A stretch of 64,000 nucleotides of DNA from Microglena sp. YARC. Taxonomy: Eukaryota > Chlorophyta > Chlorophyceae > Chlamydomonadales > Chlamydomonadaceae. Of the stretch, positions 10,759 to 22,323 are shown piece after piece. The stretch's first letter is position 1. Every line of letters starts with the position of its first letter. Position numbers and translations under genes: made by a program. Under the pieces are notes generated by a model. It was not told where the DNA came from. It ran no database searches and saw only the letters and a list, made by a program, of their open reading frames with translations. The stretch is from assembly GCA_022414725.1 (NCBI GenBank), contig CM039463.1, positions 81,504,808-81,568,807 on the forward strand. Direction: 5' to 3'.

Positions 10759-11092
10759 TATCAGCATGAATAGCAGTGCTCTCACTTGTTTTATGTCTTG
10801 GTGACTACTTATGTACTTCCTTAGAACTATCGGCTCTGCCAGTACTGTGCCAGCTTCCCGTAGTGACAGCTTCCCGTAGGCTGTGTCATCCTTCTTGACT
10901 TAGTGACAGCTTCCTGTTGGCTGCGTCACCTGTCTAGCCTGTACCCTGATCAGGTTACAGGCTGCCGCTCCTTCCTCCACTGGTGCCCCTTAATGGGTCT
11001 CCTGTGCTTGTAACTTATTCTCGTCTCCGCATTTATAGATTGGCGTGCTGCACACACGAAGTCCACTCTCCGGAGTGTTATCCAAGCTGATA
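10759..11092 (+). repeat. LTR copy 1 of tandem copia derivative
   Basis: Begins TATCAGC and ends GCTGATA, a perfect 7-bp terminal inverted repeat. Length is 334 bp, identical in all three copies. The left flank is the TSD GTCTT. Confidence 0.9.
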
Positions 11093-13538
11093 GGTTATAC
11101 GGCCCTTCATTTACTACCACTGCTTTGCGATGCAACTTCCGCGAGGACCTCCCGCCATTTTGAGAAACTCCATGACATGGATGGTCTTTCCTGGACGCGC
11201 GGGATGCGCAGTATCATTCTCAGCGATGGCTGCGACCAATCCTTCCAACGGAGGAACGGCTCCTCTTGATGATTGGCTAGACGTTTGTGCACCAGCTGCC
11301 TCTGCTAGCGGTCATGAGAGTCCTTCCGCCATCGTGGAAGTAACCCCCCCCCGGTCATTCCTCCATCTTCTCTTCTTTTTCCTCCCTGCCGTCTGTCGCC
11401 TCCTCCCGTCTGTCGTAGATGACTGTGACGTGCAGACTCAAGTCGGCGACTAGCCTGAACATCGGTGGAGATACCCCGTCTTCGTCTGCTCGCGTCCTTG
11501 TCGTCGCTGACCTTTCTCCGGTGTTTGAGGCTCTGCCTGCATACCGGAGGTTGCCAAGCCGACCAAGCTCCCTGCTGATGTCTACGTCGTCTTTGCCCCC
11601 TTTGCTCTGCCCAGCCGACAGTCGGCTCCTGGCATGAACTTGCGCTCTAGTGGCTCTGTGCTACCTTCTGGAGAATTTTTTCGATCAAACTGGCGGATCG
11701 CCGGCACTGCCGTAGGATTCGCCAGAGGAGGACGACCTACGCGTCTGGACCTGGAGATTCTAGAGGTGGTAGGAAGCAGGGGGGTATGGTCAGCACCACT
11801 ACGGGTGCTGCTCCCTCTACCCCCCAACCGGGTGAGTCGAGCGATAGAGGGGGGGACTTGGGATTGACTGATCATCGACGGCGGGATATTAGGACCTTTA
11901 CATGCCTCGGCTCTGCTCTTCGCATCCTAGCGATAAATGTTCGAATTCTGCCCTTGCGATTTGCGATTTTCTGCCATTGGTGCGATTTTCTGCACCAGGT
12001 GTGACTTGCTGCACTGTCATTCTCGTCTCCTTTTTCCCATACCTCAAATCTCGACTTCGACCTAACGCTTCCCCACCTTCTGTGATCCCAGGTCTCGCAG
12101 CGCCGGACTTCGCCCATGCTACAGGCCGAAGTGGACGCCGTCCTGGCCCTAGTCCAGCGGCCGTGGAGGATCTTTGGCATGATATCTTGGTGGATATTTT
12201 TCTCTCTTAGGCTCCTTGTGACCCCTGGGTGCGTTCCGTGGTTCGTCAGAGGTTACTACTTTGTCTTCCCGTGCCCCTGGTTCCCCCCTTAGGTGTATGC
12301 CTTCGCTACGTGAGTTTGAGTTCAAGTGTTTGAGTTCTGATAGGGCTTAGGAATTTTTAGTTAAGTGGTATAGAGGCATGGTTGATCTCGATTAGTTGGG
12401 GCATGCATGAGTTGTTGATGATGACACTGCTCAGCATGGTGCTAGTGTGTTATCTTCGCAATCGCGTGTTCATCTAGGGAGACAAGACTCCTTCGGAGCT
12501 TTTCTTTGGGGTTGCACCTGATGTGTCGTTGTTGCGTTTGTTTGGTTGCCCTTGCTATGTAATCTTAGTATTGGGCAGTCACGCAACAAGCTAGTTAGAA
12601 AGGCATTATTTGGTAGACTGGTTGGGTATTCCCTGGTGAGTAAGGGTTATTATATTTGGGTTTCCAATGTTGCGCCAGTTAGTAGTGAGTAGTGATGTAC
12701 TCTCTATCTCCAGTTCAGTTCTAAACTGTCTTTCTGGGTTCTCCCATTAGTATGGGTCCCCGTGCCCGCTTGCATCCCTCCTGTCATCAAACGGTGATAT
12801 GTTATGTGTTACCGGTTATTCCCTACGCCCTTTAACAACCCCAATTGTTGTTGGCTGGCCTGGCTGGGATGTATCATTGTTGCATTCTAGACCAGGGCCT
12901 GATCTTGCTGTATTGTGTGTGAAGTTTTAGGGCGGGTGGGAGTTGGATATCCAACTATAATCTTAGCCGAATCTCAGGGGGTCGCCAGGCCCTCCTCTGT
13001 GCCACGTTTTAGCGGTGAAGCTTTAGTATTTAGACAGCCTTCGATCATAGTGGTACCTGGATCAGGTCCATTGACTAATAGTCGCCAACCTCCGACCACC
13101 TCGGATGGCTCGCGGGTGTCGATAATTCCGACGCCTCCTGTCATCCCTGGTGGATTATTCGGGTCAAGCCCATGTGATGATGTAGCCGTTGCCGAATGGG
13201 TAAGTGATGATCTTGAACACTGGTCTAGCTTGATACTGCGTATGGCTGGGGTGTTACAGTCAACCCAGGATTCATTGTTTTAGGTGCTGCTGGTTCTCAT
13301 ACGTAGGTTAACATGGCCCTATGTGTGAGTGCCTATTTCTCAGCACCTCCTAGACTGACTTATAGGGTAGTCCAGATTGGTGGAGCGTTACGACGCTTTG
13401 TTTAGGCAGCTTCCTTTCAGCTGTCTTTCTTGGTTTTGGTGGAAGGTGGTAATTAGTTCAGACCACCGTTATAGCGTCTTGATGGTTTCTGACTCTTAGT
13501 TCCATAGGCAGATGGTTCATTTGGTGGAGCTCATCATA
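11093..13538 (+). pseudogene. Internal region 1 of tandem copia derivative
   Basis: About 2.45 kb without a long frame. Just after the LTR the sequence parallels the gag start of the 33-40 kb copia element (for instance 'ESPSAIVE' near 11320-11340). At about 12470-12560 a broken frame matches integrase ('ELFFGV.PDVSLLR.FGCPCYV'), and 12915-13283 (122 codons) matches the pol linker 'ILAESQGVARPSS'. RT and RNase H are absent. It lacks the roughly 1.2-kb 3' region present in internal region 2 and runs straight into LTR 2 after 'GAGCTCATCATA'. Confidence 0.8.
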
Positions 13539-13872
13539 TATCAGCATGAATAGCAGTGCTCTCACTTGTTTTATGTCTTGGTGACTACTTATGTACTTCC
13601 TTAGAACTATCGGCTCTGCCAGTACTGTGCCAGCTTCCCGTAGTGACAGCTTCCCGTAGGCTGTGTCATCCTTCTTGACTTAGTGACAGCTTCCTGTTGG
13701 CTGCGTCACCTGTCTAGCCTGTACCCTGATCAGGTTACAGGCTGCCGCTCCTTCCTCCACTGGTGCCCCTTAATGGGTCTCCTGTGCTTGTAACTTATTC
13801 TCGTCTCCGCATTTATAGATTGGCGTGCTGCACACACGAAGTCCACTCTCCGGAGTGTTATCCAAGCTGATA
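13539..13872 (+). repeat. LTR copy 2 (shared, middle) of tandem copia derivative
   Basis: Same 334-bp unit and TATCAGC/GCTGATA ends as the outer LTRs. No TSD flanks this copy, as expected for a shared middle LTR. Confidence 0.9.
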
Positions 13873-16800
13873 GGTTATACGGCCCTTCATTTACTACCAC
13901 TGCCTGGCGATGCAACTTCCGCGAGGACCTCCCGCCATTTTGAGAAACTCCATGACATGGATGGTCTTTCCTGGACGCGCGGGATGCGCAGTATCATTCT
14001 CAGCGATGGTTGCGACCAATCCTTCCAACGGAGGAACGGCTCCTCTTGATGATTGGCTAGACGTTTGTGCACCAGCTGCCTCTGCTAGCGGTCATGAGAG
14101 TCCTTCCGCCATCGTGGAAGTAACCCCCCCCGGTCATTCCTCCATCTTCTCTTCTTTTTCCTCCCCTGCCGTCTGTCGCCTCCTCCCGTCTGTCGTAGAT
14201 GACTGTGACGTGCAGACTCAAGTCGGCGACTAGCCTGAACATCGGTGGAGATACCCCGTCTTCGTCTGCTCGCGTCCTTGTCGTCGCTGACCTTTCTCCG
14301 GTGTTTGAGGCTCTGCCTGCATACCGGAGGTTGCCAAGCCGACCAAGCACTACGGGTGCTGCTCCCTCTACCCCCCAACCGGGTGAGTCGAGCGATAGAG
14401 GGGGGACTTGGGATTGACTGATCATCGACGGCGGGATATTAGGACCTTTACATGCCTCGGCTCTGCTCTTCGCATCCTAGCGTTAAATGTTCGAATTCTG
14501 CCCTTGCGATTTGCGATTTTCTGCCATTGGTGTGATTTTCTGCACCAGGTGTGACTTGGCTGCACTGTCATTCTCGTCTCCTTTTTCCCATACCTCAAAT
14601 CTCGACTTCGACCTAACGCTTCCCCACCTTCTGTGATCCCAGGTCTCGCAGCGCCGGACTTCGCCCATGCTACAGCCGAAGTGGACGCCGTCCTGGCCCT
14701 AGTCCAGCGGCCGTGGAGGATCTTTGGCATGATATCTTGGTGGATATTTTTCTCTCTTAGGCTCCTTGTGACCCCTGGGTGCGTTCCGTGGTTCGACAGA
14801 GGTTACTACGTTGTCTTCCCGTGCCCCTGGTTCCCCCCTTAGGTGTATGCCTTAGCTACGTGAGTTTGGGTTCAAGTGTTTGAGTTCTGATAGGGCTTAG
14901 GAATTTTTAGTTAAGTGGTATAGAGGCATGGTTGATCTCGATTAGTTGGGGCATGCATGAGTTGTTAATGATGACACTGCTCAGCATGGTGCTAATGTGT
15001 TATCTTCGCAATCGCGTGTTCATCTAGGGAGACAAGACTCCTTCGGAGCTTTTCTTTGGGGTTGCACCTGATGTGTCGTTGTTGCGTTTGTTTGTTTGCC
15101 CTTGCTATGTAATCTTAGTATTGGGCAGTCACGCAACAAGCTAGTTAGAAAGGCATTATTTGGTAGACTGGTTGGGTATTCCCTGGTGAGTAAGGGTTAT
15201 TATATTTGGGTTTCCAATGTTGCGCCAGTTAGTAGTGAGTAGTGATGTACTCTCTATCTCCAGTTCAGTTCTAAACTGTCTTTCTGGGTTCTCCCATTAG
15301 TATGGGTCCCCGTGCCCGCTTGCATCCCTCCTGTCATCAAACGGTGATATGTTATGTGTTACCGGTTATTCTCTACGCCCTTTAACAACCCCAATTGTTG
15401 TTGGCTGGCCTGGCTGGGATGTATCATTGTTGCATTCTAGACCAGGGCCTGATCTTGCTGTATTGTGTGTGAAGTTTTAGGGCGGGTGGGAGTTGGATAT
15501 CCAACTATAATCTTAGCCGAATCTCAGGGGGTCGCCAGGCCCTCCTCTGTGCCACGTTTTAGCGGTGAAGCTTTAGTATTTAGACAGCCTTCGATCATAG
15601 TGGTACCTGGATCAGGTCCATTGACTAATAGTCGCCAACCTCCGACCACCTCGGATGGCTCGCGGGTGTCGATAATTCCGACGCCTCCTGTCGTCCCTGG
15701 TGGATTACTCGGGTCAAGCCCATGTGATGATGTAGCCGTTGCCGAATGGGTAAGTGATGATCTTGAACACTGGTCTAGCTTGATACTGCGTATGGCTGGG
15801 GTGTTACAGTCAACCCAGGATTCATTGTTTTAGGTGCTGCTGGTTCTCATACGTAGGTTAACATGGCCCTATGTGTGAGTGCCTATTTCTCAGCACCTCC
15901 TAGACTGACTTATAGGGTAGTCTAGATTGGTGGAGCGTTACGACGCTTTGTTTAGGCAGCTTCCTTTCAGCTGTCTTTCTTGGTTTTGGTGGAAGGTGGT
16001 ACTTAATTCAGACCACCGTTATAGCGTCTTGATGGTTTCTGACTCTTAGTTCCATAGGCAGATGGTTCGTTCGGTGGAGCTCATCATAGATTAGCTATTT
16101 CTTTTTACTCCACACTGTTTTTAGATCACCAGCCCCTCCAGTGATTAGAACTTTTTGTGGAGTGTAGTAGTTGTTTCCCTTCGGATTTTACTGTGAATTG
16201 GTGGGCTGGGTAATCTCGCTGTTGTACTTGCAGATGTACCGCCGCTCACCTCTTTCTTGTTTTCCGAGTGTATTTCAAGCGCCCTTTCAGTCCATCCTTT
16301 GCAGTAAATTCTGTGAAGTCCTTTTTATGCGTTTACTATTTTTCAGGTGGACAATAGGTTTTATGTACTATGGTTGTACATCTACCCTTCTATTGTTCAT
16401 TGAACTGTGTTTCCTTTGTTGGTTACAAGTTTCTTGAAAAATTTAACTTCGCATCCTTTGGATTTTTTCAGTTACTGCAGGTTTGGTTTGCTTGTGGTTA
16501 GGCGCTTGGTGTGTCTTGAGTGCATGAGTTCTTTGCGGTGCGATACCCACCTCTTAGAATGTTTTTCGTTAGTGCCGTAGCTGGGGATTTATGATAATTA
16601 ACTTTCATAAATCTTCTTACTTCCATCTTTGAGTGAGAAACCAGTTCATCATGGTTTTTTCATCCCAACCTAGTCATGAATTCTATGCTAAGAATAGTTT
16701 TTAAGGTAGTGGATTTTTCCATCGACTTTTTTTTTTTCCATCGTAGTCTTTAGTGTCCTCTTGTCTGCGTCCTGTAGGCTTTGATTCTCTCGTGTGCCAC

Positions 16801-17321
16801 GCTCACACGATATTTCAATCCGTCTCTTTAGTTATCATTGATTGGCGTTAGGTTCCTATTCCCGGATCGGGTTTTCTATACCGTTGTTCCCCAACTTTGA
16901 TATGCGTTTTTTTTTTTCAGTCTTCTCTTTAGGTTAAGTTCTCGGTTCTTTCAGTCACCGTTGTTCCCCTTCCTTTGGTATTGGGATTGATTTCTGTTTG
17001 GCCTCCCTGTGATTTTCTGGTTTGGTGCCTACTATTCTGGATGAATAGTATTTTTGCGCTTACCATGGATGGTTACATTTCCATTTTGGTCTCAGCTCAG
17101 CTCGGTATGACCCAAGTTTTTTGCTGCTACATTTTCGGAGTACTACAGTGGTTTTTGGTTCATCCTTTCTCATCCTTTTATTTTAGACAAGGCTTTCTTC
17201 TGGTTTCCTGTTTTTTCCGCCGTTCCTTAATAATTTGTGTTTGCTACCAGTTAATGGTTCTATGTCCCCAGTGCCATAGGTGGAGTACTAGTATTGTATG
17301 TCACCTGCGTCATAGGTGGAG
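13873..17321 (+). pseudogene. Internal region 2 of tandem copia derivative
   Basis: 13873-16088 repeats internal region 1 almost base for base, except that about 230 bp (11576-11805 in region 1) are missing near 14346. 15465-15833 again encodes the 122-codon pol-linker remnant. 16089-17321 is extra: AT-rich, non-coding, and its later part (about 16840-16890) matches in reverse the 3' untranslated region of the copia element at 33490-33560. So region 2 carries the complete 3' end with the pre-LTR purine motif GTCATAGGTGGAG, and region 1 does not. Confidence 0.8.
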
Positions 17322-17655
17322 TATCAGCATGAATAGCAGTGCTCTCACTTGTTTTATGTCTTGGTGACTACTTATGTACTTCCTTAGAACTATCGGCTCT
17401 GCCAGTACTGTGCCAGCTTCCCGTAGTGACAGCTTCCCGTAGGCTGTGTCATCCTTCTTGACTTAGTGACAGCTTCCTGTTGGCTGCGTCACCTGTCTAG
17501 CCTGTACCCTGATCAGGTTACAGGCTGCCGCTCCTTCCTCCACTGGTGCCCCTTAATGGGTCTCCTGTGCTTGTAACTTATTCTCGTCTCCGCATTTATA
17601 GATTGGCGTGCTGCACACACAAAGTCCACTCTCCGGAGTGTTATCCAAGCTGATA
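17322..17655 (+). repeat. LTR copy 3 of tandem copia derivative
   Basis: 334 bp with TATCAGC/GCTGATA ends; followed by the right TSD copy GTCTT at 17656-17660. Confidence 0.9.
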
Positions 17656-18620
17656 GTCTTCTGAATCTGTAAGCTGCAGCAGCCAGCTCAGCTTCCTCTG
17701 GGGATGGGGCGGGGTCAACGCTCTTCACTATGCACCAGTTAAATATTGCACTTTGGAGTAAGGCAAATGTGGTGATTGCTGTAGGGTTGAACTGGTTGAT
17801 GTATCCATCATATTCAGGACGTGAGTTGAGTCCTTTGACAACAATATTGAGGAAGTTGCTGACAGAACAGGTGGAAGTACCTTGGATCTTGGGGACTTGG
17901 GCATACATGTCAGCTGCCCTGGATAGGTAGGTCTGCAGAGATTCAGTGGTAGTCATACATACGTATGGCATAGAGGTTAGTCATGGTGGAGTACTCTAGC
18001 TTGCTGCCTTCTTCAAAGTATAGAGAATACAGAAACCTGCAGGCTTTAGTGGCCATATCTGTGTGAGCATGGATGGCCGTCTGGATCGAGTCTGACACCC
18101 GATCCAGGATCATCTTGAATGCTTTGTTGTTGTTCCGTTGTTGTTCCAGGTGGAGATCCTGTTGGGGACACCACGAGCTGGAGCAGCTGGATCAGCACCC
18201 GCAACAACAGGGTAAGCAAAGTCTTCAGAAGGGTAACCATCAGAGTTAGCAGGTTTGCCATCGACAACCGGCTGTTGGCAGTCGAATGCGATGGCAATGC
18301 AGTCTTTATCGGACTTGAGGTCGAGGAGTATATGCACCCTGGCGTTACGCCAGGTGTATAAGTTGTTACCGGTGAAGTTCTGGGGTGTTGCATGATGAAG
18401 TCTTCTTTGTGGGAGTCTTGGCGTTGTAGTTCGGAGTGTTGGGTTGTGGGGGATTACGAGGGCGGGGCAGGGGAAGTGGGGATGGAGTGCTTGTGGGGAT
18501 CGGCGATCCAAAGGGATCCAGCGGAGTGGTAATGGTGAACTTTGCTGAGCGGCAATGTTCTGCGACAGGAGCTTCTTGTTGAAAGCTGGGGTCGCAAGCA
18601 CGTTGATCGTCTGGGATCAA
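17656..18620 (-). pseudogene. Copia Gag N-terminal part (outer element)
   Basis: On the minus strand, 18601-18110 encodes a proline-rich leader and then 'FTGNNLYTWRNARVHILLDL', typical of the conserved start of copia Gag (the 'L.G.NY..W' block). A second stretch, 17971-17661, reads 'LQTYLSRAADMYAQV' and ends near 'AAAYRFRR', where the reading is cut by the LTR at 17655. The leader is in a different frame at 18620-18366, so at least one frameshift is present. The product would be the nucleocapsid precursor of an inactive element. Confidence 0.72.
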
Positions 18621-19796
18621 TACAGCTCTGTGTGGGATCTCGGTGAGGGCGTCGTCCTATACTCACTTCATGACTAGTGGTCGCTCTTGCTTGCTCCAGT
18701 CGTAGGACGCAGTGGCAGATCCAAGAATTCTTGGTAGGAAGCGGCAGGCGGAGCAGCGGGAAGTTGGATCCGCACAGGGAGTCCAGATGCTTAAAAACTC
18801 GGGCCTTCGACTAGTCAGAGGGGAACTGATTCCGGAATTTCGGAAATCAGCGGCTGTTTTTCGCTAGCGTCTATAGATGGCGCACATAACCTTTTAATGT
18901 AAGTTCTTTACAACGGCATAGGCTCGATAGAGGAGAAGATACTATTAAGCGCAACAGGCGCAATCATATAGAATAAGGATGTGTACTGCAAGGTACTGCA
19001 GTCACGTGCAGGCCACAGCTAGCCTGTGGCCTGGCGGCAGGCAACACGGGTCCCTGAGGAAGTAGGTACCGGTGTGCACTATGCCAACTCAGAGACTGAT
19101 ATATAAATCAGTAAATAACACACCGTGCGTACTGCCCACGGTACCTTTCTGCCTGGACTTGGACTTGGCTACATAGCTTCAGCCAGCAATTTGGCTGCTC
19201 GCCGTCTTCGGCAGTAAAACCATTATTTCCAGGAAAATGAAGACTCGAACCAGGGGGTGTTCAAGAAGTTATTTTTAGACGCCCATGCTATGAAGTTTTT
19301 TTTGTGTGCCCTTACCCCCCCCCCCCCCCCCCACCCCACCCCCCACCCCACCCCCCTATTGGCTTAAAAGGTCAATATCTTCCTCACCAATCATAATTAG
19401 GTCATGAAAGTTAGGTGTATACTGACCCTTACCTCAAGCTCTATCAATTAGTCATCTTAAAAACGTGGTTTGGCTTGCGTATAAGCGATCCCTGCACACA
19501 CACACACACACACGCACACACCCGCACCCACGAAAATATCTCCAATTATAAGAGGTGGGCTGCTACTTGTGAGTTTCATCTGCAGTTACATTTAGTTCGA
19601 AGCAGTGTTCGAAGTGTAGTAGTTCATAAATATCATCAGCTACAGGCTAGAGGAGTCTCCTTAGATACACTTGTGTGGGGCCAAAGGGGCCTTAGGCAGT
19701 GAAACACCCCTCCATCCACCCGACACCCGCATAAAGTAAACTATTTGTCTAGCTTGATCCTTGGCGCTTGCGGCTAGGCTAGGCTAAGTTTGCTGC
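18621..19796. other. Intergenic stretch with repeats, no gene seen
   Basis: No convincing coding exon. It holds a TATA-like GATATATAAATC at about 19097, a run of C with few A (about 19313-19353), a CA repeat (about 19497-19530), and at 19162-19220 one copy of a dispersed hairpin motif (also at 27320 and 58648). The stretch may include an unrecognised LTR of the outer copia element. Confidence 0.5.
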
Positions 19797-19822
19797 ATGT
19801 CTTGTATACCATCCAAAGCTCT

Positions 19823-20308
19823 TTACTTCAGCACTTTGCTCCAAAACAACGAGGCTGACTCGGGCTTCCTGTTGTTTGAGCTTCCAACAGCTGACTCGGG
19901 TTGTTGTTGCTTGAGCGTCAAGAGCAGGTCTTTGTACATAGCATCCACTTGCTTGGGCTTGAGCTTCATGCCGAGTGGAACTCCAGACAGTGGCTTGAGG
20001 AACTTGGAGAGGGGGAAAATGCCAGACTTGGACGCCTTGATTGACATGCACTGCTTGCTGGTCTGGTGCGACTTTAGGCTTGCCTTGTTGCTGGGAGGGC
20101 ACTGGACCACGGCATTGCAGATGTTGCAAGTTTTCGTCAAGGGCCCGGATGCGGAAGGCGCCTCGGCTCGAGTTGTGGGCGATTTGGGCTGGGCTGCTCT
20201 AGCCTCGGCCTCATCCCTGGCCTCGGCCTCAGCCCGGGCCTGGACCTTGACCTTTATTTTTATCCGTTGCTGTAAGCAAGCGCGGATTCCTGCTGCGTGA
20301 GCTTCCAA
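19823..20308 (-). CDS. Hypothetical protein with BED/C2HC-like zinc finger
   Basis: A 161-codon ATG-started frame. Residues about 18-45 are an alanine/glutamate-rich, helix-prone repeat ('EAEARDEAEARAA'). Residues about 61-87 carry C-x2-C, then H and C ('CNICN' ... 'SHQTSKQC'), resembling a BED or single C2HC finger as found at the N-terminus of some transposases. The C-terminus is lysine- and glutamine-rich. No transposase catalytic core follows, so it could be a truncated transposon gene, an exon of a host gene, or chance. Similar words (CTGTTGTTTGAGCTTCCAAC) recur at both its ends. Confidence 0.35.
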   Translation of the reverse strand: MEAHAAGIRACLQQRIKIKVKVQARAEAEARDEAEARAAQPKSPTTRAEAPSASGPLTKTCNICNAVVQCPPSNKASLKSHQTSKQCMSIKASKSGIFPLSKFLKPLSGVPLGMKLKPKQVDAMYKDLLLTLKQQQPESAVGSSNNRKPESASLFWSKVLK

Positions 20309-20751
20309 CTGCTAAGTCAGGAACTGGTCGGCTTAGTTGTGAAGTTCTGGTTGGCGTCCAGACTGGATGTACCTTCCAGTACATCCACTTAATTACACCC
20401 TGGGTCTAATCGAGCAACGACTGCATATTCGTAACGCTTTCGTCGAGGCGTTTTCGATGGTGTGCTGCACGTTCGATTCTGGCCACAGACGAAGAAGTTG
20501 TGAGAAAGTTTTGAGATCGGCCTCGACCCCCCCCCCCTGTAGGACCCCCCAGATCTCAGCCCTCAGCCACTTTTTTCACTTTTTCCGACGGTTTCGGGGC
20601 TTACGACCAATTCGGAGACGATTGACAGCGTGCGCCTCCCCACATACTTTTGGAACACCCCCCGACTCGAACAAATCATTTTTTCCATTTTTCATTTTGT
20701 TTTTTATATATATTCCTCTTCTTCTGAACGAAAGATCAGTACACAAGAAAA

Positions 20752-20965
20752 CTATTCAAACCTATCAAAAAAGACTCGATCCAGTCTCTTCATACATTCA
20801 TGGATGAACAAAGGAAGCTTTTCTCGCCCTTCAACTTCTGGATTGCACATCAGGTAATGTAGGGGAATCATTTTGCTCTCCGATTGGGAAATCAGGCTCT
20901 GATACATTCTTCTCGAATTCAGCAAGGCTTCGTCAGTACATTCAAAAACCACATGGTGCTCTGCT
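20752..20965 (-). pseudogene. LINE ORF2 C-terminal fragment
   Basis: The minus frame reads 'HHVVFECTDEALLNSRRMY' and continues with 'LPLFIHECMKRLDRVFF'. This pattern (a Cys-containing block, 'R..Y', then a helical 'F..ECM..R') is typical of the region after the reverse transcriptase in plant- and alga-type LINEs. It abuts a plus-strand LINE piece at about 20975, so two fragments lie tail to tail. Confidence 0.45.
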
Positions 20966-20974
20966 TGGACACGG

Positions 20975-21560
20975 GCGTTTGCCAGGCTGCTTCCTCCACT
21001 CTGGTCCCTTCCTTGGGAGAACAGCCAACAGGACATTTTGTGGCGCCTTATAGCCGATGGCGTTCCAGGGGCCTCCTCCCGGGTACGGTTACGCTGCCCG
21101 TGTTGCCATGATGTGCCTTCGGACTGTGACCCCCGCCTCCACTGTTTTTGGACGTGCCCCGTTGCTTTAGGGGTCCGCGTCTCCGCAAGCCTCTCCTGGT
21201 TCCCTTGGCACCCTTTCTGTCGGCCCCATCTAGTGGGCTAGCCTCTGGGTGTGCAACCCCACCCCCTCTCAGCCATGGATGCCGATGTGCGGGGAATTAT
21301 TTGCCTTGCGGCCCTGTTAGCTATGGATCACGGCCGCTGACAGTTGTGGAGGTTGACCTCCTCTGTCCGTGGTGAGGTCTCTGCCGGTCCTCACCAGCAG
21401 GCCACTCTCAGGAGCGGGCTGGAGCACTTCATGTGGCTGATTTATGGCCTCGCATTGCTGATTTTGTCGCTACGGAAGAGCCTTCTATCGTATGAGTGGG
21501 AGGACACGGTGGGCGATGATCACCCCTTTATCAGCCATGGTGGCTTGTCAACATGGGCAT
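20975..21560 (+). pseudogene. LINE ORF2 3' fragment (zinc-binding region)
   Basis: This stretch matches, in the opposite orientation, the minus-strand LINE at 40620-41330: both contain words coding for 'GVPGASSRV', 'CPCC.DVPSDCDPRLHCFWTCPVA' and 'EWEDTVGDDHPFISHGG'. The Cys/His cluster corresponds to the zinc-binding domain downstream of LINE reverse transcriptases. Here the frame changes several times (for example near 21140 and 21400) and parts are missing, so it is a dead copy. Confidence 0.65.
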
Positions 21561-21565
21561 TCCTA

Positions 21566-21568
<3 letters not shown>

Positions 21569-21613
<45 letters not shown>
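21569..21613. repeat. C-run followed by (CA)n microsatellite
   Basis: About 16 C residues and then about 15 CA units. Confidence 0.9.
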
Positions 21614-21616
<3 letters not shown>

Positions 21617-21649
21617 GTCAGTGGCGGATTCTCCAATGGCCCAGGACCA

Positions 21650-21721
21650 TTTGTGGTAATAGTACTCGATGTTGATGACAAGTGGGCGCTAGTACATATT
21701 ACATTACATTACATGTTAAAG
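21650..21721 (+). repeat. Dispersed repeat copy (pair with about 22775-22822)
   Basis: The words 'ACTCGATGTT' and 'ACAAGTGGGCGCTAGTACAT' occur here and again near 22780-22822. The first copy follows the LINE fragment and ends in ATTACATTACATTACAT, which may be that element's 3' tail. Confidence 0.55.
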
Positions 21722-21968
21722 TCTACTTGACACCGCGAGGGTGTATGAGACTCTGTGCTTTAAACAAAAAGAAAAAGCACCCACAAAGCAAAAAACCCCA
21801 TTACATCAGGGGTGTGTCGAGGACAAACAAACCAAACTCCCAACCACCGTTTTGGTGGCGTAGGTATTAAACCCCTTAGAGCAGGACCCAGATCTCAACC
21901 ACTTACAGTGGCGGAGGTAAGAAGCTAACAAATGAGAAGTCTCAAGAACAAAAAAAAGGGATAATAAA

Positions 21969-22298
21969 TTACGGTGCCACTAAGCAGTCCAGGGCTTCCT
22001 GTCTTGCTCTTCTACAAGTAGAAAGATAGTCGGCTAGGTTGCTCCAAAAAGACTTAGTGCCATTTCCATTCATAAAGGTTCTGAATGTGGAATCGCAGAA
22101 TTCCACATTCCATACGGTTAAGTCGGTATCCTCATGGACATGCCTATAAATATCTGTAAACAGATTCTGGTAGCGGAGGCGAATATCATTATAAAAAGGG
22201 CACTCAAACATATGCATTTCATCCTCAGTTTTTTGGAACCCACACATTTGACAGTGTCTCATTGAGCGAGGGATGTGTGCTCTATCCACCACCCTCAT
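21969..22298 (-). pseudogene. LINE ORF2 C-terminal fragment with CxxC...H...C motif
   Basis: A 109-codon minus frame beginning 'MRVVDRAHIPRSMRHCQMCG' and continuing 'EDEMHMFECPFYNDIR'. The C-x2-C...H...C spacing followed by a helical segment is the hallmark of the zinc-binding domain at the end of many LINE ORF2 proteins. No reverse transcriptase precedes it, so this is a 5'-truncated copy, the usual outcome of target-primed insertion. It ends near 21969 with 'LDCLVAP'; an AAAAAAA run lies just left at about 21950, compatible with a poly(A) tail on the minus strand only if inverted, so the tail is not proven. Confidence 0.6.
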
Positions 22299-22323
22299 TC
22301 TTTCTGTGTATATATATATGAAG

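Larger units (their letters stand above)
10759..17655 (+). mobile_element. Tandem three-LTR non-autonomous copia element
   Basis: Three direct copies of a 334-bp LTR (10759-11092, 13539-13872 and 17322-17655) enclose two related internal regions. The whole array is flanked by one 5-bp duplication, GTCTT (10754-10758 and 17656-17660), so it behaves as a single insertion into the outer copia gag. Internal regions show short remnants of gag and integrase matching the coding copia element at 32887-39926, but no intact enzyme. LTR copies differ by only a few bases; one visible change is G to A at about 17622. This looks like a recent insertion of, or recombination into, an LTR-int-LTR-int-LTR structure. 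Confidence 0.9.
8650..18620 (-). mobile_element. Old Ty1/copia element, host of nested insertions
   Basis: Three minus-strand pieces (17661-18620, 9577-10758 and 8650-9102) form one copia-type reading unit: capsid-like region, zinc knuckle, protease, then a low-complexity stretch. It is interrupted by a tandem LTR element (10759-17655) and a miniature LTR element (9103-9571), and cut off on its left by the gypsy element. Across both complete insertions the reading frame resumes when the insert plus one TSD copy is removed. The LTRs of this outer element were not found; its RT and RNase H would lie left of the window. Confidence 0.8.

Noticed and set aside
16089..17321. An independent gene in the extra segment of the tandem element (frames at 16171 and 16975)
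   Set aside because: The frames are hydrophobic by T-richness only, and part of the segment matches the 3' untranslated region of the coding copia element.
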